In this document: one piece after another, positions 45,340-54,420 of the stretch
Numbering within the stretch: position 1 is the stretch's first letter
Layout of the letters: the number at the start of each line of letters is the position of its first letter
NCBI RefSeq assembly: GCF_018531445.1
Contig: NZ_JAHDTH010000005.1
Location: forward strand, 1 to 64,000
From: Pseudonocardia lacus
GTDB lineage: Bacteria; Actinomycetota; Actinomycetes; Mycobacteriales; Pseudonocardiaceae
Length of the DNA: 64,000 nucleotides
Direction of reading: 5' to 3'
Notes under the pieces: model-generated
Seen by the model: the letters and a program-made list of their open reading frames with translations, nothing else
Database searches by the model: none
Told to the model about the DNA's origin: nothing
Program-made: the position numbers and the translations under genes

Positions 45340-46266
45340 TCAGCCCAGCCGGCGGAGCTCCTGCCCGAGTCGCGCGGCCAACCGTACCGACTGCTCGATC
45401 TCGACCTGCCGGATCGAGACGCTCTCCACGTTGATCCCGAACGGCACCCCCACCCGCCGGCAGTACGCGATCAGGTCGCGGGCCATCGCCAGCGCCTGCT
45501 CGTAGGAGGCCCAGAGCGGGTCCTCCGCGTGCCGCAGGTCGTTCTGGATCCACCTCGGCACGTCGACCCCGAGCCAACCCAGGAACTCCAGGGTCTTCGT
45601 CGAGCCGACCACCGAGAAGGTGAACACGATCGGCGCCGGGGCGACGCCGCGCGCCGCGCACTCGAAGCGGTAGTCCGAGACCAGGTCCTTCGCCGCGTTG
45701 ACGTCGTAGACGACCTGGGTGACGAAGAAGGAGCAGCCGGCGCCCTGCTTGGCGAGCATCCGCAGGTGCTCGTCGCCGCCACGGGAGTGGCGCTCCGGGA
45801 TCGCGACCCCACCGAGAACCAGCCCCGGCCGGGTCTCGGCCCGCAGTTGCTGAGCCCGCACCAGCGACGTGGCCACCGGCTTGTCCTGTGAGGACGCCCC
45901 GACGAACACCGACGCCACCCGCTCCGGGTCCTGGGCGCCCAACCAGGACCGCAGGCCCCGTTCGGAGTACTTGCCCACCGCCCGGTAGACGACGGCCGGA
46001 ACGTCCAGCGCCGCCAGGTGCCGGGCGAGGTAGTCCGCCGGGTCCATGGTCGGCAGGAACGGGAACGGCCGCTCGGCCGAGGTCCGGTCGCTCTCGTCGT
46101 CGATGTCGTAGAGCACCAGGCCGTCGAGACCCAGCGGGCGCAGGCGCTCCAACGTGACATCGGCGATCTGCTGGGCCCGCTCGGCGGTGACCTCACGTCG
46201 GGGCGGCGTCACCGCGAAGAGCAGGAGCTCACCCCCACCCTCCGCGACCCGTCGGAGAAGATCCAC
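45340..46266 (-). CDS. Methylenetetrahydrofolate reductase-like protein
   Basis: A 308-residue TIM-barrel protein of the MetF family. Family segments: LLLFAVTPPRREVTAERAQQIADVTLERL, GLVLYDIDDESDR, GGVAIPERHSRGGDEHLRMLAKQGAGCSFFVTQVVYDVNAAKDLVSDYR (matching the flavin-site ITQxxxD), and IVFTFSVVGSTKTLEFLGWLGVDVP. It lacks the long C-terminal regulatory part of eukaryotic enzymes. The location beside a catabolic operon, rather than methionine genes, hints at a role in one-carbon handling after demethylation, or a related flavin reduction. Divergent from the IclR gene. Confidence 0.8.
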   Translation of the reverse strand: MDLLRRVAEGGGELLLFAVTPPRREVTAERAQQIADVTLERLRPLGLDGLVLYDIDDESDRTSAERPFPFLPTMDPADYLARHLAALDVPAVVYRAVGKYSERGLRSWLGAQDPERVASVFVGASSQDKPVATSLVRAQQLRAETRPGLVLGGVAIPERHSRGGDEHLRMLAKQGAGCSFFVTQVVYDVNAAKDLVSDYRFECAARGVAPAPIVFTFSVVGSTKTLEFLGWLGVDVPRWIQNDLRHAEDPLWASYEQALAMARDLIAYCRRVGVPFGINVESVSIRQVEIEQSVRLAARLGQELRRLG

Positions 46267-46420
46267 GCGCGGATCGTAGGACGAGGTGGGGTGTCCGACC
46301 CCCGGGGCCGAGTTCGGGCTCAGCGAACGCCTGCACCAGGAGCTGATGAACTGGTCGCCGGAACTCCGCCTCCGTCCAACGGTCGTCGCGGAGCGTCATC
46401 GTCGCGCCCCTACGCCCCGG

Positions 46421-46426
46421 TATATT
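46421..46426 (+). promoter_or_regulatory. Likely -10 element for the IclR gene
   Basis: TATATT is a rare AT-rich hexamer here, 37 bp before GTG 46463. The matching -35 is not clear. Confidence 0.4.
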
Positions 46427-46462
46427 CGTCGTCGTCACCAGATGGAAGAAGGGGCCCACCAC

Positions 46463-47275
46463 GTGGACCAGCCGCGCAGGTCCGAACCGTCCCCTGTGCG
46501 GTCGGTCGTCCGGGCGTTGAAGCTTCTCAAGGCCGTGGGCGAAGGGGTGCGGTCGACCGGGCAACTGCAGAAGGCGGCCGATGTGCCGGGGCCCACAGCG
46601 GTGCGGCTGCTCAACTCACTGGAAAGTGAGGGCTTCGTCTCCCGTGGGGCCGACGGCTACGGCCCCGGGCCCGCGATCATCCGGATGTTCCTCGCGCTGG
46701 AGCCCGACAGCCTCGTCTGGCGCCTGATCAAGTCGGCGGTGGCCGAGCTCAACGAGCGGACGGGTGAGACCTCGCTGTTCATGGTCGAGAGCAACGGCAT
46801 GCGCGAGTGCCTCGCCGTCGGTGAGACGAAGGACCAGATCCGGCGCGTGGTGCCGGTCGGCGGCCGCTTCCCCCTGCACCAGGGGGCCTCGGGGATCATG
46901 TTGCTCGCCCACGGGCTGCTGAAGAAGACCCTGCCCTCGATCACCGACGCCGACGGCAACTACGAAACGCGCTCGGGCGGACCACGTCCGGTCGCCGACC
47001 TGATCGCCGACTGCGAACGGGCCCTGCGCGACGGCGTGGTCGAGTCGGTGGGCAAGGAGTCGTGGGGGGTGGCGTCGCCGGTGCTGTCGAACGGCGCCCT
47101 GATCGGTGTGCTGTCGGTGTCCGCGCCGGCCTTCCGCTACTCCCCGGAGCGGCTGGCCGCCTTCCGGGAGGTGTGCCTCGACGTCACCACCCGCACCAAC
47201 GACATGCTCGCCCGCGTCGCGTCGGGGCTCGGGTCGCCCGACGCGCCGGACGGCGACAGCCTCACGGCCTCCTGA
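46463..47275 (+). CDS. IclR family transcriptional regulator
   Basis: A 270-residue IclR protein: winged helix (SVVRALKLLKAVGEGVRSTGQLQKAADVPGPTAVRLLNSLESEGFVSRG, residues 14-65) and an effector domain (SAVAELNERTGETSLFMVESNGMRECLAVGETKDQIRRVVPVGGRFPLHQGASGIMLLAHG ... ESVGKESWGVASPVLSNGALIGVLSVSAPAFRYSPE). GTG 46463 with AGAAGGGG upstream is preferred over ATG 46442. It ends 3 bp from the convergent transporter operon and is divergent from the MTHFR-like gene, so it probably controls the whole block; an IclR-type dyad stands before the operon at 56041. Confidence 0.88.
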   Translation: MDQPRRSEPSPVRSVVRALKLLKAVGEGVRSTGQLQKAADVPGPTAVRLLNSLESEGFVSRGADGYGPGPAIIRMFLALEPDSLVWRLIKSAVAELNERTGETSLFMVESNGMRECLAVGETKDQIRRVVPVGGRFPLHQGASGIMLLAHGLLKKTLPSITDADGNYETRSGGPRPVADLIADCERALRDGVVESVGKESWGVASPVLSNGALIGVLSVSAPAFRYSPERLAAFREVCLDVTTRTNDMLARVASGLGSPDAPDGDSLTAS

Positions 47276-47278
47276 GGC

Positions 47279-48319
47279 TCAGCCGGCCGCGCTCGGTTCC
47301 GCCACCGCGTCCGATGCCGCCGGGCGCAGCTCGCCCACGAAGTGGCAGGCCGCCGGATGGCCGCCGGCGCGGATGACGAGGTCCGGCTCGACGTCGGAGC
47401 ACACCGGCTGGGCGAACGGGCACCGCGTGTGGAAGCGGCAGCCGGAGGGTGGAGCCGCGAGGCTGGGCAGTTCGCCGGTCATCCGCACGCGATCGCGGAG
47501 GTCGCCGGTCAGGGTCGGCACGGCCGACAGCAGCGCCCTCGTGTACGGGTGCGACCGGCCCCGCAGCACCTCGGCCGCGGTGCCCGTCTCCACCGCCCGC
47601 CCGAGGTAGAGGACCGTGGCGTCGGTCGCGCACTGGGTGACCACCGAGATGTCGTGGGTGATGAACACGAACGTCAGCCCGTGCCGCTGCTTGAGCCCCT
47701 GCAGCAGCACCAGGATCTCGTTGCGCACCGAGACGTCGAGCGCGGAGACGGCCTCGTCGAGCACGATGAGCCGCGGTTCCGCGGCGATCGCGCGGGCGAT
47801 CGTCACCCGCTGGCGCTGGCCCCCGGACAGCTGCGCGGGCCGCCGGTCGGCCATGTGCGCGTCGATGCCCACCTCCGACAGCGCCTCCAGGGCTCGGCTG
47901 CGGGCCCCGTGACGCGACTCGGAGAACCGGCGGCGGGACTCCGCGACGCTGCGCCAGATCGGCCACCGCGGGTCGAGGCCCGCGGTCGGGTCCTGGAGCA
48001 CGATCTGGATGCCGAGGCGGCCGGCCAGCTCGGCCGGATCCCTACCGGTGCCGATGGCCTGACCGGCGAAGGTCATCTCGCCCGCCTCGATCGGCACGAG
48101 CCCGCAGATGGCCTTGGCCAGGGACGACTTGCCGCACCCGCTCTCCCCGATGATGGCCATCGTCGCCCCGGCGGCAACGGCGAGGCTGACGCGGTCGACA
48201 GCGCGCACGGCCCGGGCACCCGCGCCGTAGCTGACGCTGACGTCGCGGAGTTCGAGGAGGACGTCGCCGTCGCCGATCTCGTGCGGCACCGGGGTCTCCG
48301 ATCGCGTCCGGCGGTTCAT
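47279..48319 (-). CDS. ABC transporter ATPase, peptide/nickel class (OppF-like)
   Basis: A 346-residue ATPase: Walker A IGESGCGKSSLAKA, ABC signature LSGGQRQRV, Walker B LIVLDEAVSALD, H-loop FITHDISVV, and the C-terminal oligopeptide/dipeptide extension with four Cys (GCRFHTRCPFAQPVC ... AACHF) that may bind an Fe-S cluster as in related DppF/OppF proteins. It is the last gene of the eight-gene operon; its ATG overlaps the stop of the preceding ATPase. Confidence 0.92.
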   Translation of the reverse strand: MNRRTRSETPVPHEIGDGDVLLELRDVSVSYGAGARAVRAVDRVSLAVAAGATMAIIGESGCGKSSLAKAICGLVPIEAGEMTFAGQAIGTGRDPAELAGRLGIQIVLQDPTAGLDPRWPIWRSVAESRRRFSESRHGARSRALEALSEVGIDAHMADRRPAQLSGGQRQRVTIARAIAAEPRLIVLDEAVSALDVSVRNEILVLLQGLKQRHGLTFVFITHDISVVTQCATDATVLYLGRAVETGTAAEVLRGRSHPYTRALLSAVPTLTGDLRDRVRMTGELPSLAAPPSGCRFHTRCPFAQPVCSDVEPDLVIRAGGHPAACHFVGELRPAASDAVAEPSAAG

Positions 48320-49347
48320 GCGCTCGCCCCCGTCGACGTCGCGGCGATCGTCGGTCCCGGCAGTCCCCCGGCGCGCCAGCACCGCACCAGTCCCGCCGTG
48401 TCGCCGTCGATGACGTCGAGGAGCTGCTGGGGTGCCTCGCAGCCGTCGGTGGCGTACCCGCAGCGCTCGCGGAACCGGCAGCCCTGGTCGGTCGAACCCG
48501 GAGCCGGTGGGGTCCCGGGGATGCCGGGTCGGACCACCCCGAGCTCGGACGGGTCGGGCACGCAGCGCAGCAGGCCCTGGCAGTAGGGGTGCGCCGGGGC
48601 GGCGGTGAAGTCCCGGGTCCGGCGGGACTCGACGACCTGGCCGGCGTACATCGCGAGCACCCGATCGCACTGGCCGGCGACGACGCCGAGGTCGTGGGTG
48701 ATGAGCAGGGTCGCGAGCCGCATGTCCCGGGCCAGCCCTTCGATGAGCTCCAGGATGCCGGCCTGCACGCTGACGTCCAGCGAGGTGGTGGGCTCGTCGG
48801 CGATGAGCAGCTCCGGATCCGACGCCAGGGCCATGGCGATCATGACCCGTTGCCGCATGCCGCCGGAGAGCTGGTAGGGGTACTGGCCGAGGCGCTCGGC
48901 CGGCTGGGGGATGCCGACCAGGTCGAGCAGCTCGCGCGCCCGGCTGCGGACCGCCGCGGCGGACAGGCCGCCGGCGTGCGCGCGGATCGCGTACCCGAGC
49001 TGCTTCCCGATGGGGAACACCGGGTTCAGCGACTCGTTGGGGTCCTGGAACACCATCCCGATCCGCGCCCCCCGGATGGCCCGCAGGTCGCGCTCGGGGA
49101 GCTGCAGGAGATCCAGCCCGCCGAACTCGACGCTGCCCTCGACGCCGAGTTCGGGCGACAGCAGCCCCGCGACGGCCAGCGCGGTCAGGGACTTGCCGCT
49201 GCCTGTCTCGCCGATGATGCCGACGGACTCGCCGGCGCTGACGCTCAGCGACACCCGGTCGACCAGCACGACGCCCGGATCCCGCTTCACGAAGACGCGG
49301 AGGTCCCGGACCTCGAGCACCGGCTCGCCGGTCGATCCGGTCTTCAT
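48316..49347 (-). CDS. ABC transporter ATPase, peptide/nickel class (OppD-like)
   Basis: A 343-residue ATPase: [62 protein letters not shown] and the OppD-type C-terminal Cys block ([15 protein letters not shown]). Overlap with the next gene (ATGA, 48316-48319) means coupled translation, fitting a heterodimeric motor. It is 37 bp from the CoA-transferase upstream. Confidence 0.92.
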   Translation of the reverse strand: MKTGSTGEPVLEVRDLRVFVKRDPGVVLVDRVSLSVSAGESVGIIGETGSGKSLTALAVAGLLSPELGVEGSVEFGGLDLLQLPERDLRAIRGARIGMVFQDPNESLNPVFPIGKQLGYAIRAHAGGLSAAAVRSRARELLDLVGIPQPAERLGQYPYQLSGGMRQRVMIAMALASDPELLIADEPTTSLDVSVQAGILELIEGLARDMRLATLLITHDLGVVAGQCDRVLAMYAGQVVESRRTRDFTAAPAHPYCQGLLRCVPDPSELGVVRPGIPGTPPAPGSTDQGCRFRERCGYATDGCEAPQQLLDVIDGDTAGLVRCWRAGGLPGPTIAATSTGASA

Positions 49348-49384
49348 CGATCGCCCACCCTCCCGCACCATGCCCCGGTCACAC

Positions 49385-50677
49385 CTAGCTCGCCGGCCGG
49401 TCGGCCACCGCACCCGACGCCCGCAGTTCCGCGACCCGCTCGGCGCCGAACCCCAGTACTTCGCGCAGCACGTGGTCGTTGTGCTCCCCGAAGCGCGGCG
49501 CCGCGCGGCGCACGGCGCCGGGTGTGCGCTCGAGCCGGTAGGCGAGACCCGGGTAGTCGTGCGTGCCCGCCTCGGGGTGGTCGAGGGTGGCCAGGAACCC
49601 GATCTCGCGCAGGCCGGGGCAGCCCCAGATGTCGGCACCGTTCTGCACCGGTGCCGCCGGCACACCGGCGCGCTGCAGGCGCTGCGCGACGGCCGACTTG
49701 TCCTGCCCGGACGTCCACGCGCCGATCACGTCGGCCAGGTCGTCCTGGTTCTGCCAGCGGACGTCGGACGTGGCGAAGCGGGGGTCGTCGACGAGCCCGT
49801 CGCGGCCGATCTCCGCGCACAGGCCCCGCCACTGGTCGTCGTCGAACACCGCGATCGCGACCCACTCGTCGGTTCCGGCGCACGGGTAGGCGTCGTGCGG
49901 TGCCGCGTCCCGGACCCGGTTGCCGCGCGGCTCCCACGGTTCGCCGCCCTCGGCGGCGGCGATGAGCTCGTCGCCGATCCAGTGCATCGCCGCCTCGGTC
50001 TGGGCGACCTCGATGCGCTGTCCGACGCCGGTGCGCTCCCGGTCCACCAGCGCGGTGAGCACGGCGGCCGCCCCGTGCAGGCCACCGATCGGGTCCATGT
50101 AGGCCGTGCCCGTGGGCACCGGCTTCCCGTCGCCGTAGCCCATGAGTCCGGTCATGCCGCAGGCCGCTTCCATGGTCATGCCCATCCCGACGTGGTGGGT
50201 CATCGGGCCGCCGGAGCCGAACGCCGGCATCTCCACGGTGATGATGCGCGGGTTGATCGCCGACAGCCGGTCGTGGCCCAGGCCCAGCCGGTCGAGCACG
50301 CCGGGCGAGAAGTTGGCGATCACGACGTCGGACGTCTCGGCCAGCGCGTACACGACGTCCGTCGCGCCGGGCTTCTTGAGGTTCAGCGCCACCGACAGCT
50401 TGTCGTGGTTCTGGGTGTTGAAGTAGCTGTTGCGGTTGTAGGGCCGCTCCCCCGGGACCAGGTCCGGGAAGCGTTCGGGCGCGGCGCCGTGCACCGAGCC
50501 GCGCCAGGAGTCCATCGTGACCGGCGACTCGATCTTGATGACCGTCGCGCCGAGGAAGGCCAGCGACCTGGTGGTCATCGGCCCGGCCCACGCCGAGGTG
50601 AAGTCGACGACCTGGACGCCGGCGAGCGGGCCGGCGATGTCCTGCGGTGTCGGGGATCCGCTCGCGAGCTCGCTCAT
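49385..50677 (-). CDS. CaiB/BaiF CoA-transferase family III, catalytic-type subunit
   Basis: A 430-residue class III CoA-transferase. Opening GPLAGVQVVDFTSAWAGPMTTRSLAFLGATVIKIESP, then NQNHDKLS-like TQNHDKLSVALNLKKP, and the catalytic Asp195 in TGTAYMDPIGGLHGAAAVLTAL are all present. It would move CoA between a donor such as succinyl-CoA and an imported carboxylic acid. Its start overlaps the stop of the second CoA-transferase (ATGA at 50674-50677), so the two are probably made in equal amounts and may form a heteromer. Confidence 0.9.
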   Translation of the reverse strand: MSELASGSPTPQDIAGPLAGVQVVDFTSAWAGPMTTRSLAFLGATVIKIESPVTMDSWRGSVHGAAPERFPDLVPGERPYNRNSYFNTQNHDKLSVALNLKKPGATDVVYALAETSDVVIANFSPGVLDRLGLGHDRLSAINPRIITVEMPAFGSGGPMTHHVGMGMTMEAACGMTGLMGYGDGKPVPTGTAYMDPIGGLHGAAAVLTALVDRERTGVGQRIEVAQTEAAMHWIGDELIAAAEGGEPWEPRGNRVRDAAPHDAYPCAGTDEWVAIAVFDDDQWRGLCAEIGRDGLVDDPRFATSDVRWQNQDDLADVIGAWTSGQDKSAVAQRLQRAGVPAAPVQNGADIWGCPGLREIGFLATLDHPEAGTHDYPGLAYRLERTPGAVRRAAPRFGEHNDHVLREVLGFGAERVAELRASGAVADRPAS

Positions 50678-51711
50678 GACGCCACGACCGAGCGGAAGAC
50701 CGGACCGAGCGATGTGCGCCCGTTGTCGTGCACCACCATCCCCCGCACCCGCACCTGCTCGGAGCGCAGCAGGTCGGCCATGGAGTGGACCTTCTCGATG
50801 CTCACCTTGCGCCGCTGGCCGCGGTCGACGAGCTCGTCGGCGGTGAACCGGGCAGCGGCGGCGGCGAGGATGTCGCTGGCCAGGTGCCAGTTGGCGCCGC
50901 GCACGACCGGGTCGACGAACCGCGGGTCGGTCAGCAGCTCGGGCACGTCGAACGTCTCGCAGAGCCCGTCGAAGTGCCGCAGCGCGAACAGGATGACCCA
51001 GGCGTCGCGGCACTTCAGGATGGAGAGCATGCCCGGGTAGCGCCGGCGGGTGGTGAACGTCCGGTTGTAGGCGTACTGGGTGACGAAGTTCTGCGCCATC
51101 GCCGCGGACGACTCCAGCACCGTCGTGCGGGTCCGCTGCCCCCGACCGCTCCTCCCCCGCTCCAGCAGCGCGCTGGTCACCGTGATGTACGCGGAGACCC
51201 CGGCCGCGAAGTACGCCCGGTGCCCCACGCCGTAGAGGGGCTGGCGGTCCGGCGAGCCGGTGACGTACATGACGCCGCTGAGCGCCTGGTGGATCATCTC
51301 GCTGCCCGACCAGCCCGCCCACCGGCCCGCCGTGGGGAAGTCGGTGATCCGGCACACGACCGCGCGCTCGGCGAGCGGACCCGGGTCGAGCCAATCCTCG
51401 GCCCGCTGGTCGTACAGGACGACGTCCGCGGCCTCGACGATCCCGCGCGCCGCGCGCCGGCCGGTGTCGGTCGCGACATCGACCGGCACCGACCGCTTCC
51501 CCGCGTTCAGGTGGCGGAACAGCGGCGACGCCGCATCTTCCGGCCCATCCGCGCGCCCGCCGGGCGGGCCCCACCGCCGTACCGGCGAGCCGCCGACGGG
51601 CTCGACCATCGTGACGTCCGCGCCGTGCGACCCCAGGAGCTTGGCGCAGTAGTTCCCGGCGATCGAGCCCGTCGCGTCGACCACCGAGAGCCCGCTGAAG
51701 GCGTCCTTCAC
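50674..51711 (-). CDS. CaiB/BaiF CoA-transferase family III, second subunit without the catalytic Asp
   Basis: A 345-residue family III homologue: FSGLSVVDATGSIAGNYCAKLLGSHGADVTMVEPVGGSPVR, LNAGKRSVPVDV and AGWSGSEMIHQALSGVMYVTGSPDRQPLYGVGHRAYFAAGVSAYITVTSALLERG. Where the catalytic Asp is expected it has GVGHRAYF, so it is probably inactive alone. It is also about 60-80 residues shorter than usual. GTG 51711 overlaps the hydratase stop as GTGA. The arrangement recalls the two-subunit benzylsuccinate CoA-transferase BbsEF, in which two unlike family III subunits act together. Confidence 0.85.
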   Translation of the reverse strand: MKDAFSGLSVVDATGSIAGNYCAKLLGSHGADVTMVEPVGGSPVRRWGPPGGRADGPEDAASPLFRHLNAGKRSVPVDVATDTGRRAARGIVEAADVVLYDQRAEDWLDPGPLAERAVVCRITDFPTAGRWAGWSGSEMIHQALSGVMYVTGSPDRQPLYGVGHRAYFAAGVSAYITVTSALLERGRSGRGQRTRTTVLESSAAMAQNFVTQYAYNRTFTTRRRYPGMLSILKCRDAWVILFALRHFDGLCETFDVPELLTDPRFVDPVVRGANWHLASDILAAAAARFTADELVDRGQRRKVSIEKVHSMADLLRSEQVRVRGMVVHDNGRTSLGPVFRSVVAS

Positions 51712-52556
51712 CGCCGACCCTTCAGCCGGTCGAACGCGCGTTGGGCCCGCGGGCGCCGCGGTCGACCGGTCGCGTCGCTGGTCATGCCGTCCTCGCCGAC
51801 CTGGGCCCGCTCGGCCTCCGACAGCATGGACCAGCGCAGGAAGGAGGTCTCGATGCTCGACCGGAAGCCGCGGACGTCGTCGACCGCGTTGATCGCCTCC
51901 TTGGTCATCTCCAGGCGCAGCAGGTCGGTCTCGGCGAAGCGGTGGGCCAGCTCCAGCACGTGGTCCTCCAGCTCCGCCCTGGGCACGACCCGGTTGACGA
52001 AGCCGATCTCGTGCGCTTCCTGGGCGCTGACGAACCGGCCCTCGAAGAGGATCTCCTTGACCTTGCGTGTGTTGACGTCCCACGGCATCGAGAAGTACTG
52101 GACGAACTCCGGCAGGAACGTGGTGTCGTCGGCGGCCACGATGACGTCCATGGCCGAGGCGACCAGCCACCCGGCGAAGATGGTGTACCCGTGCACCGCC
52201 GCGATGGTCGGCTTGCGGAAGTCCCGCCAGCGCATGGTGTTGGCCACGTTGAACTCGTGCATGCGCCGGAGCCGTCCGCGCGCATCGGTGGGGAACCCAC
52301 GCAGTTCGCGGTCGCGCAGCTCCTCGGGAGTACCCAGGTCGTGGCCCGCGGAGAAGTGGTCGCCCACGCCGGTGAACACGACGACGCTCACCGAGTCGTC
52401 GTCCTGGCAGCGGGCGAAGGCGTCGTCGAGCTCCTCGCGCAGGATCCTGGACTGGGCGTTGCGGTACTGCGGCCGGTTCATCCTGATGATGGCCACCTTG
52501 TCGACCCGCTCGAGCACGATCTGGGTGTAGTCAGCAGTACCGGAACGGTCGGTCAT
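51708..52556 (-). CDS. Enoyl-CoA hydratase/isomerase family protein
   Basis: A 282-residue crotonase-fold protein: VDKVAIIRMNRPQYRNAQ, oxyanion hole HFSAGHDLG and PTIAAVHGYTIFAGWLVASAMDVIVAADDTTFLPEFVQYFSM. The second oxyanion Gly segment is HGYTIFAGW; the Glu of canonical hydratases is not in its usual place, so an isomerase, hydrolase or lyase reaction on the CoA ester is as possible as hydration. The C-terminal tail is Arg-rich (GRPRRPRAQRAFDRLKGRR). Position between permease and CoA-transferase genes ties it to the imported acid. Confidence 0.87.
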   Translation of the reverse strand: MTDRSGTADYTQIVLERVDKVAIIRMNRPQYRNAQSRILREELDDAFARCQDDDSVSVVVFTGVGDHFSAGHDLGTPEELRDRELRGFPTDARGRLRRMHEFNVANTMRWRDFRKPTIAAVHGYTIFAGWLVASAMDVIVAADDTTFLPEFVQYFSMPWDVNTRKVKEILFEGRFVSAQEAHEIGFVNRVVPRAELEDHVLELAHRFAETDLLRLEMTKEAINAVDDVRGFRSSIETSFLRWSMLSEAERAQVGEDGMTSDATGRPRRPRAQRAFDRLKGRR

Positions 52557-52612
52557 CTGTTCGTCAGCCCTCTTCAGTGGGTCGCTTCGGTCCAGGTGGT
52601 GGGTTGCGCCGC

Positions 52613-53479
52613 TCAAAGCCGGTCCCTGATCGCGTCGCCGACGCGGTAGACGGCCAGCACGGTGAGCATGATCGTGACGCCCGGCGCCAGGGTGGCGGCG
52701 GGATCGACGAGGATGTAGGTGAACGCCTGCGAGAGATCGGCGCCCCAGCTGGGCTCGGGGATCTGCACGCCGAGGCCGAGGAAGTCCAGCCCGGCCTGGG
52801 CGAGTACGGCGATGCCGGCGTAGATCGTCACCTGCACGGCGAGTGGTTCCAACGAGTTGGGCAGGATGTGGCGCACCAGGCGACTCCCCGACGAGCAGCC
52901 GTACATCCTGGTGATCTGCACGTAGTCCTTGTGCAGCTCGCCGATCACGCCGGCGCGCACCAGCCGGGCGATGCTCGGGGAGATGGCGAGCCCGAACGCC
53001 GCCATCGAGGTGACGATGCCGGCGCCGATCGACCCGGTGATCGCGATCGCGAAGACGAGCGACGGGAACACGAGCACCGTGTCGGCGAGCCGCATGAGGG
53101 CGGAGTCGAGCCAGCCCCCGTAGTAGCCGGCGAGCAGTCCCCACGGCACGCCGAGCGCGCAGCTCACGACGACCGCGACCACGGCTCCGATCAGGGCAGG
53201 GCGCGCGCCGTGCAGCAGCCGGCTGAGCACGTCGCGTCCGAGGTAGTCGGTGCCGAGCAGGTGCTCGATCGTCGGTCCGCTGAGCCGGTCTTCGAGGTCC
53301 TGCGCGCTGGGCACGAAGGGTGCGATCCAGGTCGCGGCCACGGCCACCACGACGAGGAGGGCGAGGAACCCGATCGCCAGCGCCAGCCCGACGCTCCGGC
53401 GCCGACCGGTCCTGCCCGCCCTGGTGCCGCGCGGCGCCAGCAGGCGGTCGACGCCCCCCGCGGCCGGTCCCACGCTCAC
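52613..53479 (-). CDS. ABC transporter permease, DppC/OppC type
   Basis: A 288-residue permease with a signal-anchor helix (LALAIGFLALLVVVAVAATWIAPF), the DppC linker HLLGTDYLGRDVLSRLLHGARPALIGAVVAVVVSCALGVPWGLLAGYYGGWLD and the EAA loop (KDYVQITRMYGCSSGSRLVRHILPNSLEPLAVQ). GTG 53479 overlaps the DppB-type stop as GTGA. It forms the channel with the next gene. Confidence 0.92.
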   Translation of the reverse strand: MSVGPAAGGVDRLLAPRGTRAGRTGRRRSVGLALAIGFLALLVVVAVAATWIAPFVPSAQDLEDRLSGPTIEHLLGTDYLGRDVLSRLLHGARPALIGAVVAVVVSCALGVPWGLLAGYYGGWLDSALMRLADTVLVFPSLVFAIAITGSIGAGIVTSMAAFGLAISPSIARLVRAGVIGELHKDYVQITRMYGCSSGSRLVRHILPNSLEPLAVQVTIYAGIAVLAQAGLDFLGLGVQIPEPSWGADLSQAFTYILVDPAATLAPGVTIMLTVLAVYRVGDAIRDRL

Positions 53480-54420
53480 GAGCGCCGCGTCCTCGGGTCG
53501 AGCAGGCCGTAGGAGACGTCGACGAGCAGGGTGATGACCAGGATCAGGCCGATCAGCACGACCATGACCCCCTGGGTCACCGGGTAGTCCTTGGACAGCG
53601 CGCTGTCGATCAGCAGGCTGCCCATGCCCGGCAGCACGAAGACCCTCTCGACCAGCACACTCCCCCCGATGAGGGTGCCGGCGACGAGCCCCATGACCGT
53701 GACGACCGGGATCAGCGAGTTGCGCACCGCCAGCTTCAGGTAGATGTCGCCGGGCCGGACGCCGGCGGCGCGGGCCGCGAGCACGTACGTGGAGTCCAGC
53801 GCCCGGATCATCCCGCTGCGCGCCTGGCGGGTGAGGATCGCGGCGCCGGAGGTCGCCAGCACCGCGGCCGGCATGATCACGCTCTCCAGGTTGGCGCCGA
53901 GACCGTCGGACAGCGGCTCGAAGCCGCCGGAGGGCAACCAGCCCAGCTGCAGGGCGAAGAGGTAGATCGCGATCATCGCCAACCAGAACTCCGGCACCGC
54001 GATCCCGAGCCCGGAGGCGTTGCGGATCGACTCGTCGAGGACCGAGCGCCGCCGCACGGCGGACACGACGCCCAGCGGCACACCGACCACCGTGGCGATC
54101 ACCAGCGCGAGCCCGGCGATCTCCAGCGTCACCGGGGCGGCGCGGGCGAGCGTCTCGGTGACGGGGGCGCGGTCGATGAAGGACGTGCCGAGGTCGCCGG
54201 TGACCGCGTTCGTGAGCCAGGTCCAGTACTGCAGCGCGATCGGCTCGTCGAGCCCGAGTTCGGACTCGATCTGCGCGATCGACTCCGGCGAGGCGTCCGG
54301 CCCGGCGATCGTGGTGGCCGGGCCGCCCGGGGTGAGCTGCAGCAGGGCGAAGGTCACGATCGTGGCCAGCAGCGCCGTCGGCACGAGCTGGGCGAGGCGG
54401 CGGCCGATGATCCGCAGCAT
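53476..54420 (-). CDS. ABC transporter permease, DppB/OppB type
   Basis: A 314-residue permease: MLRIIGRRLAQLVPTALLATIVTFALLQLTPGGPA at the N-terminus, an extracytoplasmic insert ending GDLGTSF, and the EAA loop (LDSTYVLAARAAGVRPGDIYLKLAVRNSLIPVVTVMGLVAGTLIGGSVLVERVFVLPGMGSLL). The start directly abuts the stop of the binding protein, so the transporter genes are made together. Confidence 0.93.
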   Translation of the reverse strand: MLRIIGRRLAQLVPTALLATIVTFALLQLTPGGPATTIAGPDASPESIAQIESELGLDEPIALQYWTWLTNAVTGDLGTSFIDRAPVTETLARAAPVTLEIAGLALVIATVVGVPLGVVSAVRRRSVLDESIRNASGLGIAVPEFWLAMIAIYLFALQLGWLPSGGFEPLSDGLGANLESVIMPAAVLATSGAAILTRQARSGMIRALDSTYVLAARAAGVRPGDIYLKLAVRNSLIPVVTVMGLVAGTLIGGSVLVERVFVLPGMGSLLIDSALSKDYPVTQGVMVVLIGLILVITLLVDVSYGLLDPRTRRS

